64,000 nucleotides of DNA from assembly GCA_965197565.1 (NCBI GenBank), contig CBDANK010000003.1, forward strand, positions 558,001 through 622,000. Direction: 5' to 3'. Shown here one piece after another: positions 17,298-25,723 of this stretch (its first letter is position 1; each line of letters opens with the position of its first letter). The translations under genes and the position numbers were made by a program. This stretch comes from G963667675 sp965197565 (GTDB lineage Bacteria; Chloroflexota; Dehalococcoidia; Lucifugimonadales; UBA3495). The notes beneath the pieces are model-generated. The model did no database searches. It had not been told where the DNA came from and saw nothing but the letters and a program-made list of their open reading frames with translations.

Positions 17298-18635
17298 GTG
17301 TCTATTCCTGAACATGTGAAATACGTGGTCATCGGGGCGGGCGTCCACGGCCTGAGCAGTGCCTATCACCTGGCTTTGGAGCTCAAGGCCCGCCGCAAAG
17401 GGTCCGGACGAGACATCCTGGTTGTGGACAAGTCCAGCATCGCGGCCGGGGCTTCCGGCATTGCCTGCGGAATCATCCGCAACAACTACTTCCAGCCGGC
17501 CATGCGGGAACTCATGGCCCACAGCGTAGAGGTATGGGAGAGCGACCCCGAGGCGTTCAGCTATCACCCCGTCGGCTACATGCAGATCAGCCCGGAAGTC
17601 ATGCGGCAGGGCGTAGCCCAGATCCACCAGCAGCAGCAGGCCATCGGGTACCCGTCGACCTACGTGGAAGGCGCGGAAGAAAGCCTCCTCTACATGAAGA
17701 ACGTATTTGACGACTGGAAAGCGGAGGGGGTCACATCTGTCCTCCACGAAAAGAAGGGCGGCTATGCCAACAACGTTGCGTCGATGCAGGGCTTGGCCGC
17801 AAAAGCGGAGGCGGAGGGGGTCAGGATAGCCCAGGGAGTGGGGGTGACCGGGTTCCGGTTCGACGGCGGCGCGGTTTCCGCCGTGGAGACCGACCAGGGT
17901 GTTATCCAAACCGACACAGTGATCGTTGGCGTCGGCCCCTGGGTTCCCCAGATATGGAGTATGCTGGACCTTCCCCGGGAGATAACCTTGAAGGACCTGG
18001 ATGGCAGCGTCCACGACGGGGTGCGCATGTGGACCTACTGGTGTCTCCAGGAGGGCACCTTGGGAGTTGATCCGGGCTTGCTTCGCACCAACGCCGGCGA
18101 AATGCCGCCGGTGATTCACGTGGACACCGACGCGCCGCTGTATGCGGACGCGGACGGTTCTTTGATTACCGACAAGCTCTGGGGCATCTACTATAAGCCC
18201 GATTTTAACTTTGACGGAGTCCAGGGAGGGGCCTCTCCCTACATAGTGAACAAGGAGCCGGAGAGCGTGGCGGTGGACCCCTATGGCCCCGAGTCCTCCG
18301 AGTTCGTCGTCGGCGAAGACTTCGAACGCATGTGGAGTTCGGCCCTGGCCTTCTGCCACAAACGATTCGAGGGGAAGAGCGGGCTTTACAGGAAAGCGCC
18401 GTCGGGAGGCCTTGGCGCCTTTACCCCCGATAGCTTCCCCGTCATAGACGTATTCAGGGAAAACGTCCACGTTATCGCCGACTCCAACCACGGCTACAAG
18501 ATGATTGGGGTAGGGAAGCTGGTGGCCCAACAGGTTATGGGCGAGCAGAGCCGCATCCTGGAGCCGTTCAGGTTCTCCAGGTATATTGAAGGAAAGCTGC
18601 ACCCGGTGTCTTCCAGCCCCTTTCCCTGGAGTTGA
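17298..18635 (+). CDS. DAO-family FAD-dependent oxidoreductase (sarcosine oxidase / N-methylglutamate dehydrogenase-like)
   Basis: 445 residues of the D-amino-acid-oxidase fold. The FAD loop is VVIGAGVHGLSSAYHLA, and GASGIACGIIRNNY follows, where sarcosine-oxidase-type flavoproteins often attach or contact flavin. The C-terminal HVIADSNHGYKMIGVGKLVA is the second FAD-contact motif. I start at GTG 17298, seven bases after GGAGGT (17285-17290), rather than the TTG at 17283. The family oxidises N-methyl amino acids. Its place before gmaS- and mgs-like genes suggests oxidation of N-methylglutamate, but the MgdB/C/D partners are absent, so the role is inferred. Confidence 0.8.
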   Translation: MSIPEHVKYVVIGAGVHGLSSAYHLALELKARRKGSGRDILVVDKSSIAAGASGIACGIIRNNYFQPAMRELMAHSVEVWESDPEAFSYHPVGYMQISPEVMRQGVAQIHQQQQAIGYPSTYVEGAEESLLYMKNVFDDWKAEGVTSVLHEKKGGYANNVASMQGLAAKAEAEGVRIAQGVGVTGFRFDGGAVSAVETDQGVIQTDTVIVGVGPWVPQIWSMLDLPREITLKDLDGSVHDGVRMWTYWCLQEGTLGVDPGLLRTNAGEMPPVIHVDTDAPLYADADGSLITDKLWGIYYKPDFNFDGVQGGASPYIVNKEPESVAVDPYGPESSEFVVGEDFERMWSSALAFCHKRFEGKSGLYRKAPSGGLGAFTPDSFPVIDVFRENVHVIADSNHGYKMIGVGKLVAQQVMGEQSRILEPFRFSRYIEGKLHPVSSSPFPWS

Positions 18636-18699
18636 GTTCCGCCTTGATTCTCGCTGCCCGGAAGAAGCTGCACACCTTTGGCGCACGGAGGCCTAGACC

Positions 18700-20172
18700 A
18701 TGACCGACCTCGAACAATACGTAGGGCAATACGGCAGGGACGACCTCGTCCGAGAGGTCCGGCGGAAGATCGATGAGCTGGGAGTCCAGTACATCTACTA
18801 CCAGTTCGTGTCTGTCACAGGTCGGATCATGGGTAAGGGAATGCCGGCGGACCACTGGGAACGCGTCGCCGAGGGAGGCTTCCAGTTGGTTTACGGGTCG
18901 ACGGCCAACCTTTTCATGGACCGGCACAGGAACTACATCGGCTACGGGCCGGAGGCCTGGGAGTTGGTGGGAATACCCGATCCCAACACCTTCGTCCAAC
19001 TTCCCTGGGACAAGCGTTGCGCCCGGGTCTTCTGCGTGCTGTTCCGCAACCGGGAGGAGCCCGAGGACCCAGGCTCGTTCCTCACCTCCGATTGCCGGGG
19101 CAACCTGATCCGAATCCAAGAGCAGTTCAAGAAGGACCATGGCGGACTCCACCTGCGCCACGGTTGTGAGCCGGAGATGATGTGGCTCAAGAGGGATGAG
19201 AGCGGCAAGCCGGCTGGCGGCTACAGCAAACCCTTCTGCTATCACATCGACCAGTTCGAGTCTCTGCGCCCCATATTCATGCGGGTCATCGAGTACGGCC
19301 GTTCCATGGGACTGGACATGATCCAGGGCGACCATGAGGACGCCCCCGGTCAGCTAGAGCTGAACTGGCAGTTCGACGACGCCCTCCGCACCAGCGACCG
19401 GCTCACCACCTACCGGCAGATCTGCTCCGCAGTGGCGCGAGAGTTCGGAGTCATCGCCTGCTTCATGCCCAAACCATTCATGGGAGTGTCGGCCAACGGC
19501 TGTCACCACAACCTCTCCCTCTGGCTGGAAGGAAAAGACGTGGTCAATCCCCTGGCCAACGACCCTCTGCCTGGGATGGAGGAGAACTATACCTACGTGG
19601 TGGGAGGCAAGAACCTGTTCCTGCCTGAAGAAGGGGACATACCCACCCGGCCCGGCCCGGTGGGCCGCAACGCGATTGCGGGAATACGGGAGCACCTGCC
19701 GGCCCTGACGGCCATCGGCTGCCCCACCGTTAACTCCTACCGGAGGCTTCTGGACACCGGGTTTTGGGCTCCGGTCTACGGTGACTGGGGGTACCAGAAC
19801 CGGACTACCGCGCTGCGGTTGTCGGCGCCCGGACGGTTCGAATACCGGGCCGTCGACTCGGCGGTGAACCCGTACCTGATGGCCGGGGCCATCATCAAGG
19901 CTTTCGACGACGGTATCAAGCGGGACCTCGACCCCGGAGAGCCGGAGCAGCGCAACATCTACGCCGCCATGGAGGCGGGCAAGGAAGTTACCAAGCTGCC
20001 GGTCTCGTTGGGCGAGGCCCTGGGTGGGTTGCAGCGGGACGAAGTCATCAAGTCGGCGCTGCCCGGAGAGATGTTCCATTTGTTTATGGAATACAAGGCA
20101 GACGAATGGGAGAAGTTTCTTTCCACAGTCACCGACTGGGACCTGGAGACATACTTGGACATACTGCCGTAA
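18700..20172 (+). CDS. Glutamine-synthetase-family ligase, probable gamma-glutamylmethylamide synthetase
   Basis: 490 residues with the glutamine synthetase fold. Visible catalytic elements are EPEMMWLKRDE, DHEDAPGQLELNW (metal ligands), CFMPKPFMGVSANGCHHNLS (the SGxHxH-like loop) and the late GRFEYRAVDSAVNPYLM. GmaS ligates methylamine to glutamate with ATP; true GlnA does the same with ammonia. The N-terminal domain differs from GlnA-I. Sitting directly before mgsA/B/C homologues makes GmaS the best assignment. It lies 64 bases after the oxidoreductase and is probably in one operon. Confidence 0.8.
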   Translation: MTDLEQYVGQYGRDDLVREVRRKIDELGVQYIYYQFVSVTGRIMGKGMPADHWERVAEGGFQLVYGSTANLFMDRHRNYIGYGPEAWELVGIPDPNTFVQLPWDKRCARVFCVLFRNREEPEDPGSFLTSDCRGNLIRIQEQFKKDHGGLHLRHGCEPEMMWLKRDESGKPAGGYSKPFCYHIDQFESLRPIFMRVIEYGRSMGLDMIQGDHEDAPGQLELNWQFDDALRTSDRLTTYRQICSAVAREFGVIACFMPKPFMGVSANGCHHNLSLWLEGKDVVNPLANDPLPGMEENYTYVVGGKNLFLPEEGDIPTRPGPVGRNAIAGIREHLPALTAIGCPTVNSYRRLLDTGFWAPVYGDWGYQNRTTALRLSAPGRFEYRAVDSAVNPYLMAGAIIKAFDDGIKRDLDPGEPEQRNIYAAMEAGKEVTKLPVSLGEALGGLQRDEVIKSALPGEMFHLFMEYKADEWEKFLSTVTDWDLETYLDILP

Positions 20173-20223
20173 CCACGGTACAGGTGCGCCGTCGACGGCG
20201 CGCCCGGAGTAGGAGGGCGGGAC

Positions 20224-21159
20224 ATGTGCGGAATAGCTGGTGTAGTTCATCGTAATGGCACTTTCCCCATCGGCCGGGAGATCACTGATATGCTTCAGGC
20301 GATGAAGCATCGCGGGCCTGACTCCACGGGGTACGCCTTCTACGGCCCCCCCCAAGAGAACTCTTACGTGGTGCGTTTCGGCGTGGCTGAGCGCGAGGAA
20401 GCGGCCCGCGGCTTCGACATCAGGCGTCTGATGGTAGAACGCCACGGCGAGGTGGACGCCCGCTTGAGCAAGATGGAAGCCCAGGTCCTGGACCGGCAAC
20501 AGCCGACTGATTTCGCTTTCCGATACGTCGTGACATACGACGGAGATTGGAGGGAGCTGGCCAACTACGTCGAAGACATTGAAGGTGTCGAGATCCACTC
20601 CATCGGACGGTCCTTGGAGCTGATCAAGGACTTGGGCGACGCCAATCAGGTGACCAAAGAGTATTCCCTTGGCGAGTTCGTAGGGTCCCATGCCATCGGT
20701 CACGTCCGGATGGCCACCGAGTCGGACGTGGACATCCGGTCGGCTCACCCCTATTGGGCCTATCCCTTCAGCGACGTTTCCATCGTGCATAACGGACAGC
20801 TCACCAACTTCTGGAAAATGCGCCGGCGCTTGGAACGGAAAGGACACAGGTTTGTATCGAACAACGATTCCGAAGTGATCGCGGTCTATGTGGCGGACAA
20901 GATCAACAGCGGGGCATCTCTGGAAGAGGCTATGAGGGATTCTTTGGAGGAGATGGACGGAGTTTTCACCTACATCGTGGCGACCAGAGACCAACTGGGC
21001 ATGGCCAAAGACGTCATGGCCGCCAAACCGATGGTGGTCTATGAGAGCGACGACCTAATAGCCTTGGCCTCCGAAGAGGTGGCCATCCGCAGTATTTTCC
21101 CCCACGAGATCTACACCCGCGATCCTTACGAGGGAGAGGTGCTGGTATGGCAGGTGTGA
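20224..21159 (+). CDS. mgsA: N-methylglutamate synthase subunit A-like (class II glutamine amidotransferase)
   Basis: 311 residues. The N-terminal MCGIAGVVHRN presents Cys2, the Ntn nucleophile after removal of Met. It also has HRGPDSTGYAFYG, GSHAIGHVRMATES and VSIVHNGQLTNFW, the GltB-type glutaminase pattern. As a separate subunit it matches MgsA/GlxB, which releases the amide group from a gamma-glutamyl donor for synthesis of N-methylglutamate. The next gene starts inside its last codons (13-base overlap). Confidence 0.85.
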   Translation: MCGIAGVVHRNGTFPIGREITDMLQAMKHRGPDSTGYAFYGPPQENSYVVRFGVAEREEAARGFDIRRLMVERHGEVDARLSKMEAQVLDRQQPTDFAFRYVVTYDGDWRELANYVEDIEGVEIHSIGRSLELIKDLGDANQVTKEYSLGEFVGSHAIGHVRMATESDVDIRSAHPYWAYPFSDVSIVHNGQLTNFWKMRRRLERKGHRFVSNNDSEVIAVYVADKINSGASLEEAMRDSLEEMDGVFTYIVATRDQLGMAKDVMAAKPMVVYESDDLIALASEEVAIRSIFPHEIYTRDPYEGEVLVWQV

Positions 21160-21992
21160 CCAATGAAAGGGCCTCGCACCGGATGGGACTCCACGAGGAG
21201 GTCTTGACAGGACGGTCCCGGGATATTTTCTTCGACTCGGAGGAGGAGGAGAACTTCCTATACGACGGCGCCTACAGCGTAAACTTCAATAGCATGGCCG
21301 AGATTGACGCCGGGGACCTCAGCTCCAACGAGCTTAACTTTAGGATCCGGGAACTCATGGAGGAAGGGATCGGGACCATCGTTGTGTACAACCCCGGTGC
21401 CAAGCACTCCCTGGGTGTGGGTATCCTCAGCCGCCTCAACCTGCGGTTCGAGGGGAGCCTGGGATACTTTGGGTTAGGCTGCCTGGACGGCCCCAACGTC
21501 CGAATCTCCGGCCGGGTGGGATGGTCCTGCGCTGAGAACATGATGGCGGGCACCGTGGTTGTGGAGCAGAACGCCGGCTCCAGCTTTGGAGCGGCTCTCA
21601 GGGGCGGCGACCTCGTCTGCAAGGGTGACGTGGGCGCGCGGACGGGCATCGACATGAAGGGCGGCACTATCATAGTGGGCGGCCGCGCCGGCGCGTTTAC
21701 CGGTTTCATGATGCAGCGGGGCCGCATCGTGGTGTTGGGAGACGTGGGGAAGAATCTGGGAGACTCGATGTATGACGGGATTATCTATGTGGGCGGGGAC
21801 ATCGTCTCCTTGGGCGTCGACGCTATCCCCGGCGAGATGACCGCTCTCGATATTCAGTGGCTTGAACGCAAGTTGTCATGCTACGGGCTTCAGGCGCCGA
21901 AGGGCGTTAAAGGCATTCAAAAGATCGTCGCAGGCAAGACCTTGTGGAACTATGACAGCTTGGAGCCCCATGAGAGGAAGATCGCCCTTTAG
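21147..21992 (+). CDS. mgsB: N-methylglutamate synthase subunit B-like (GltB GXGXG domain)
   Basis: 281 residues forming the right-handed beta-helix with repeated GXGXG-like turns (YFGLGCLDGPNVRISGRVGW, GSSFGAALRGGDLVCKGDVG, GDVGKNLGDSMYDGIIYVGG). In glutamate synthase this domain is structural and helps form the ammonia tunnel. As a stand-alone subunit it corresponds to MgsB/GlxC. It overlaps mgsA by 13 bases, arguing for a stoichiometric complex. Confidence 0.85.
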   Translation: MAGVTNERASHRMGLHEEVLTGRSRDIFFDSEEEENFLYDGAYSVNFNSMAEIDAGDLSSNELNFRIRELMEEGIGTIVVYNPGAKHSLGVGILSRLNLRFEGSLGYFGLGCLDGPNVRISGRVGWSCAENMMAGTVVVEQNAGSSFGAALRGGDLVCKGDVGARTGIDMKGGTIIVGGRAGAFTGFMMQRGRIVVLGDVGKNLGDSMYDGIIYVGGDIVSLGVDAIPGEMTALDIQWLERKLSCYGLQAPKGVKGIQKIVAGKTLWNYDSLEPHERKIAL

Positions 21993-22090
21993 AGGCCCGG
22001 CCAAGGCCCGGTAACCATAACACAGGCGCTCCCCTCCGCTGGTGTGAAGCAACGCCGCTTGGGGCGCAAGGCTGGTAAGAGAGGACTGAG

Positions 22091-23479
22091 ATGACGACAC
22101 GCGGCCGAAGAGAGCGTATCGGCGCCAACGGTGATTCGTGGCAAAGGATCAGCCGAAATCCCCACCTCATGGGGCAGAGCGCCCACTTCACCCCCGAAGT
22201 GATCGACGACATCCACATCAAGTCGGAACTCGGCCGATACCGCATGAGGGGTATGGCCATTTTCAAAAGGATACCGACCTTCGACGACCTGACTTTCCTT
22301 CCGGGCACACTGACCCGCTTCGTCATCGAAGGCTACCGTGAGAAGTGCGAGACGGAAACGGTCATCGGACCGCAGGCAAAGCGCCCCATGGTGCTGGACA
22401 TACCGATCTACATCACCGGAATGAGCTTTGGGGCCCTGTCCTTCGAGGCCAAGGTCGCTCTGGCCCGCGGCGCCACCATGGCCGGCACGGCCACTTGCTC
22501 CGGAGAGGGGGGCATGATACCGGACGAGCGGCGATACTCTGACAAATGGTTCTACCAGTGCATTCAGTCCCGCTATGGGTTCAACCCTCACCACGCGCTT
22601 TTGGCCGATGGCATCGAAGTCTTCATCGGCCAAGGGCACAAGGTTGGCTTGGGCGGCCACCTGATGGGACAGAAGGTGACGGACCAAGTGGCCGAGATGC
22701 GCTCGCTCCCGGCAGGAATCGACCAACGTTCACCGGCCCGGCACCCTGACTGGCTGGGCCCGGACGACCTAGCGTTGAAGATCGACGAGCTTAGGGCCCT
22801 CACCAACGGAGAGGTGCCGATACAACTCAAGCTCGGGGCCGCTCGGGTCTATGATGACGTGCGAATGGCGGCCAAGACAGGTCCCGACTCCATCTATCTC
22901 GACGGCATGGAGGGCTCCACTGGCGCAGGCCCGCATATCGCGGCCCAAGAAACTGGCATCCCGGGCGTTGTCGCCATCAGGGAGGGGCGCCGGGCCTTGG
23001 ACGATGTTGGCAAGTCGGGTGAGATCACCCTGGTGTACGCCGGGGGCATCCGCAACGGCGGGGACGTCGCCAAGGCGCTGGCGTTGGGCGCAGACGCCGT
23101 GAGCATTGGGACCGCAGCCCTGATGGCGCTGAACTGCAACAAAGACATCCCAGAGGCCGACTTCGTCAATGAGGTCGGCGTCGAAGCCGGCTACTGCTAC
23201 CATTGCCACACCGGCCGCTGCCCGGTAGGCGTTGCCACACAGGACCCTGAGCTGAGGGCAAGACTGAACCCCGACGAGGCGGCGGTGCGGGTGTATAACC
23301 TCCTCCACGCCATGACTATGGAGTGCCAGATGCTGACCCGCGCTTGCGGCAAGACCGACGTGCACTCCTTGGAGCCCGAAGATTTGGCGGCGTTGACCCT
23401 GGAGGCGTCGGCCATGTGCAAGGTCCCGCTGGCGGGCACCGACCATACCGTTGGAGTCCAGGACTATCACCACTACTAG
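22091..23479 (+). CDS. mgsC: N-methylglutamate synthase subunit C-like (FMN-binding glutamate synthase domain)
   Basis: 462 residues of the FMN- and iron-sulfur-containing GltB synthase domain: ITGMSFGALSFEAKVALARG, CSGEGGMIPDERR, VPIQLKLGAARVYDDVRMAA, YLDGMEGSTGAGPHIAAQET. A cysteine cluster CYHCHTGRCPVGVATQ should hold the [3Fe-4S] centre. It corresponds to MgsC/GlxD, which makes N-methylglutamate from 2-oxoglutarate and methylamine delivered by the partner subunits. It follows mgsB after 98 bases and has its own ATG. Confidence 0.87.
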   Translation: MTTRGRRERIGANGDSWQRISRNPHLMGQSAHFTPEVIDDIHIKSELGRYRMRGMAIFKRIPTFDDLTFLPGTLTRFVIEGYREKCETETVIGPQAKRPMVLDIPIYITGMSFGALSFEAKVALARGATMAGTATCSGEGGMIPDERRYSDKWFYQCIQSRYGFNPHHALLADGIEVFIGQGHKVGLGGHLMGQKVTDQVAEMRSLPAGIDQRSPARHPDWLGPDDLALKIDELRALTNGEVPIQLKLGAARVYDDVRMAAKTGPDSIYLDGMEGSTGAGPHIAAQETGIPGVVAIREGRRALDDVGKSGEITLVYAGGIRNGGDVAKALALGADAVSIGTAALMALNCNKDIPEADFVNEVGVEAGYCYHCHTGRCPVGVATQDPELRARLNPDEAAVRVYNLLHAMTMECQMLTRACGKTDVHSLEPEDLAALTLEASAMCKVPLAGTDHTVGVQDYHHY

Positions 23480-23529
23480 AACCCCTTTTAAACTAGGACC
23501 TTTTTTAACGAATCTCCCAGGAGTAGGGC

Positions 23530-23955
23530 ATGAGCCAGGAGAGAGCCCGGAAGCCCAGGGCGCGGCGGTCGGACAGTAAGAAGACGTCGCCTAGCCGCGC
23601 CTCTGCCGAGGCGGAAACCGACCGGGAGAAGGAGATCGGCCAGCACATCGGATACCGCTACGACGTGAACCTTCTGCCCGACTATTCCAAGCTGACTCCC
23701 TTTCTCAAAAAATACATGGAGATCATGGGTTGGGCCGACCTCAACTGGCTGGAGGACATACACATGGGCTTTGAGGAGGGCCGCCCGGCTGTCTTCGACC
23801 GGAACATCAACGGCTGGGTTACGGTCCCGGAGAACGTGGAGTTGCCGGATGACCAGCAGGACCGGGATATGCTGGCCCGGGAGCTGCTTATCAAGTTCCA
23901 GATGTCGCCGCGGCACCCTCTAATCGAGCTCAAGAGGGCCTACAGAAAATTTTAG
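23530..23955 (+). CDS. Conserved-looking small protein at the end of the methylamine operon, unknown function
   Basis: 141 residues. About 35 basic, low-complexity residues precede a compact domain with YRYDVNLLPDYSKLTPFLKK, EIMGWADLNWLEDIHMGFEE and FQMSPRHPLIELKRAYRKF. No family was recognised and no membrane segment or metal motif is obvious. AGGAGTAGG lies before the ATG, and the gap to mgsC is 50 bases, so it is probably cotranscribed. It might be an accessory subunit of the synthase or oxidoreductase, but nothing in the sequence proves this. Confidence 0.7.
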   Translation: MSQERARKPRARRSDSKKTSPSRASAEAETDREKEIGQHIGYRYDVNLLPDYSKLTPFLKKYMEIMGWADLNWLEDIHMGFEEGRPAVFDRNINGWVTVPENVELPDDQQDRDMLARELLIKFQMSPRHPLIELKRAYRKF

Positions 23956-24269
23956 GGCACCGTGGAGAGACGACACTCGTCCCATGCGGTCGTTGTGTAA
24001 CTGTCCAGATTTGAGGGGAATAGGTCCTTCGACTCCGCTGGGCTGCGCTCAGGATGAGCGGTTCCCTGTCAGTGCGCTCACCAACCCGTAATAGTTATGT
24101 TGTTGCTTCGAAGTTGACCCTATAGCTGGGTTCCTGTACTATACCGCACGGCCTGTAATCCTTAAGGATTGCTTATAGTCGACCCTTGGTTGGAGTCCTT
24201 GGGCTGATGCTGGGCTTGGGCCAGCCGTAGCTTGTATCGATTAGTTTTATTGTTGGAGGAAGCCTTCCC
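23956..24269. other. Intergenic region before the PIG-L gene
   Basis: 314 bases with no gene. It holds a REP-like phrase at about 24028-24060 and the candidate promoter at 24114-24142. Confidence 0.6.
24114..24142 (+). promoter_or_regulatory. Candidate promoter of the PIG-L deacetylase gene
   Basis: TTGACC (24114-24119), 17 bases, TACTAT (24137-24142). The leader to the ATG would be about 120 bases. The -10 box is weak. Confidence 0.45.
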
Positions 24270-24974
24270 ATGGAAGAAACACCGGGACGGGTGTTGGCCG
24301 TCATTCCCCATCCTGATGATGCGGAACTCTGGTGCGCCGGAACCATCGCTCAGTGGGTACAGCGGGGCGCATCGGTCCATTACTTGCTTTGCACCGACGG
24401 CAGTAAAGGCACCAGTGACCCCAATGTTAAATCCCAGGACTTGGCGGCTATCCGGGAGCGGGAGCAAGAAGAGGCGGCGCATATCCTGGGCGTCCACGAG
24501 GTGGTGATGCTGCACTACCCTGATGGCGAACTGGAGGACACCAAAGACTTTCGCAAGGAGATCGTCAGGCAGATCCGGCGGGTGCGGCCCGAGGTAGTAA
24601 TTTGCCCTGAACCCTACCGAATGAACCTGGCCTGGCACCGGGACCACCGGATCGCCGGCCAGGTTACCCTAGACGCGGTGTTTCCATGTGCCAGGGACCA
24701 CCTCCACTTCCAGGAGTTGTGGGAGCATGAGGGGTTGGAGCCTCACAAGACCGGCACTGTATTGTTCTGGGGGGCGGAGCAACCCGATGCCTACTTTGAC
24801 ATCGGGGACTCCATCAACCTGAAAATCCGGGCCCTGATGGCCCACCAGAGCCAAATAAAAGCCGAGGCTGAATCCGAGGTCGAAGCCTTTGTCAAGGAAT
24901 TTGCCGAAAACGCCGTGGCGGACCAAGAGTACCAATTTGGAGAGGCCTTCCGTAAGGTCACTTTCCATAGATAG
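24270..24974 (+). CDS. PIG-L family zinc N-deacetylase
   Basis: 234 residues. The zinc motif PHPDDAE lies at the N-terminus, and the third zinc ligand histidine is in MNLAWHRDHRIAG. The family removes acetyl groups from N-acetylglucosaminyl conjugates (PIG-L, MshB, BshB) or related amides. GGAGG lies about a dozen bases upstream of the ATG. No neighbouring gene fixes the substrate; a MshA-like glycosyltransferase and a tandem GNAT protein lie 13-15 kb upstream. Confidence 0.9.
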   Translation: MEETPGRVLAVIPHPDDAELWCAGTIAQWVQRGASVHYLLCTDGSKGTSDPNVKSQDLAAIREREQEEAAHILGVHEVVMLHYPDGELEDTKDFRKEIVRQIRRVRPEVVICPEPYRMNLAWHRDHRIAGQVTLDAVFPCARDHLHFQELWEHEGLEPHKTGTVLFWGAEQPDAYFDIGDSINLKIRALMAHQSQIKAEAESEVEAFVKEFAENAVADQEYQFGEAFRKVTFHR

Positions 24975-25066
24975 GATACAACCGGCTTTCTAGCCGCCTT
25001 CCTGATCGCCCCCTGGTAGAAGCCTTATACGGCGTCCGGGACACGCTTGCCGTGCGCCGAGAAAGG

Positions 25067-25089
25067 CCGCAGCCCAATAGCTGCTGCGG
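25067..25089. terminator. Possible bidirectional terminator hairpin
   Basis: CCGCAGC (25067-25073) and GCTGCGG (25083-25089) form a 7-bp stem between the convergent PIG-L and EthD genes. There is no real T run, so support is modest. Confidence 0.35.
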
Positions 25090-25098
25090 TTCTCCAGC

Positions 25099-25413
25099 CT
25101 AGGCTACTATTTCGTTGATCTGGATCGTCGGTTTGATATCCGTGTAGTTGGGAATGTCACCCATGACCGGCCGGCCCACCGCCTTAAAGGCCTCGTGGAC
25201 TTCTTCGACCGTATTAAAGGTTAGATAAGCCACGGCTATCAAAGCCGGTGGCGCGCTGGGATCCGGAGCCGAGATCCCTTTGTCTATCTCCACCTTGGTC
25301 AAGCCGCGAGAATCTAGGTGCTCGTGGACCAAAGGCAAGTGGGTGTTCATGTAGTAGTCCCAATCGAACTTCTTATCCGGTTCATTGGGATACGAAACGG
25401 TTACTCGGATCAT
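25099..25413 (-). CDS. EthD-domain protein
   Basis: 104 residues of the ferredoxin-like dimeric alpha/beta-barrel type. It has FDWDYYMNTHLPLVHEHLDS, the EthD signature with the DxxYxxxxHxPL pattern, and a late HEAFKAVGRPVMGDIPNYTD. EthD proteins assist degradation pathways, but most members are uncharacterised. A strong AGGAGG precedes the ATG. It is transcribed divergently from the S41 gene with about 310 bases between the two starts. Confidence 0.87.
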   Translation of the reverse strand: MIRVTVSYPNEPDKKFDWDYYMNTHLPLVHEHLDSRGLTKVEIDKGISAPDPSAPPALIAVAYLTFNTVEEVHEAFKAVGRPVMGDIPNYTDIKPTIQINEIVA

Positions 25414-25723
25414 CTTTTCCTCCTCGTCGGCTGATGGTCTGGCGAACCTTTGGCATTGTTTAGAGCGGCATGGGAACCGGCGAACCTGGTTGGAGCTTGG
25501 CGGCTTATCGGTGCATCAAGCCTTAAACCGGCTTCCAACTGTTGGGCGCCCATTGATTCGGTTCCGCCCATTGTACACCAAGGGGACTGCGGTAGCCACG
25601 GACCAACAAGTAGAGTATTGGGTGCCGGGGCGGCTGAGCGCCGAGGATAGGATAGGGATTACATGGAATCCATCTGCTACAATGAACCCAAAAGAGAACG
25701 GGCCTGCCGTATTTCAGTGTAAT

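Noticed and set aside
17160..18686. 508-residue minus-strand frame opposite the DAO oxidoreductase
   Set aside because: It is a codon-bias shadow; the plus strand has both FAD motifs and a promoter.
19354..20994. 546-residue minus-strand frame opposite gmaS- and mgsA-like genes
   Set aside because: It spans two real genes and an intergenic gap and matches no family.
25385..25723. N-terminal extension of the S41 gene of over 110 residues
   Set aside because: It would bury the lipoprotein signal and overlap the EthD start region; its sequence looks non-coding.
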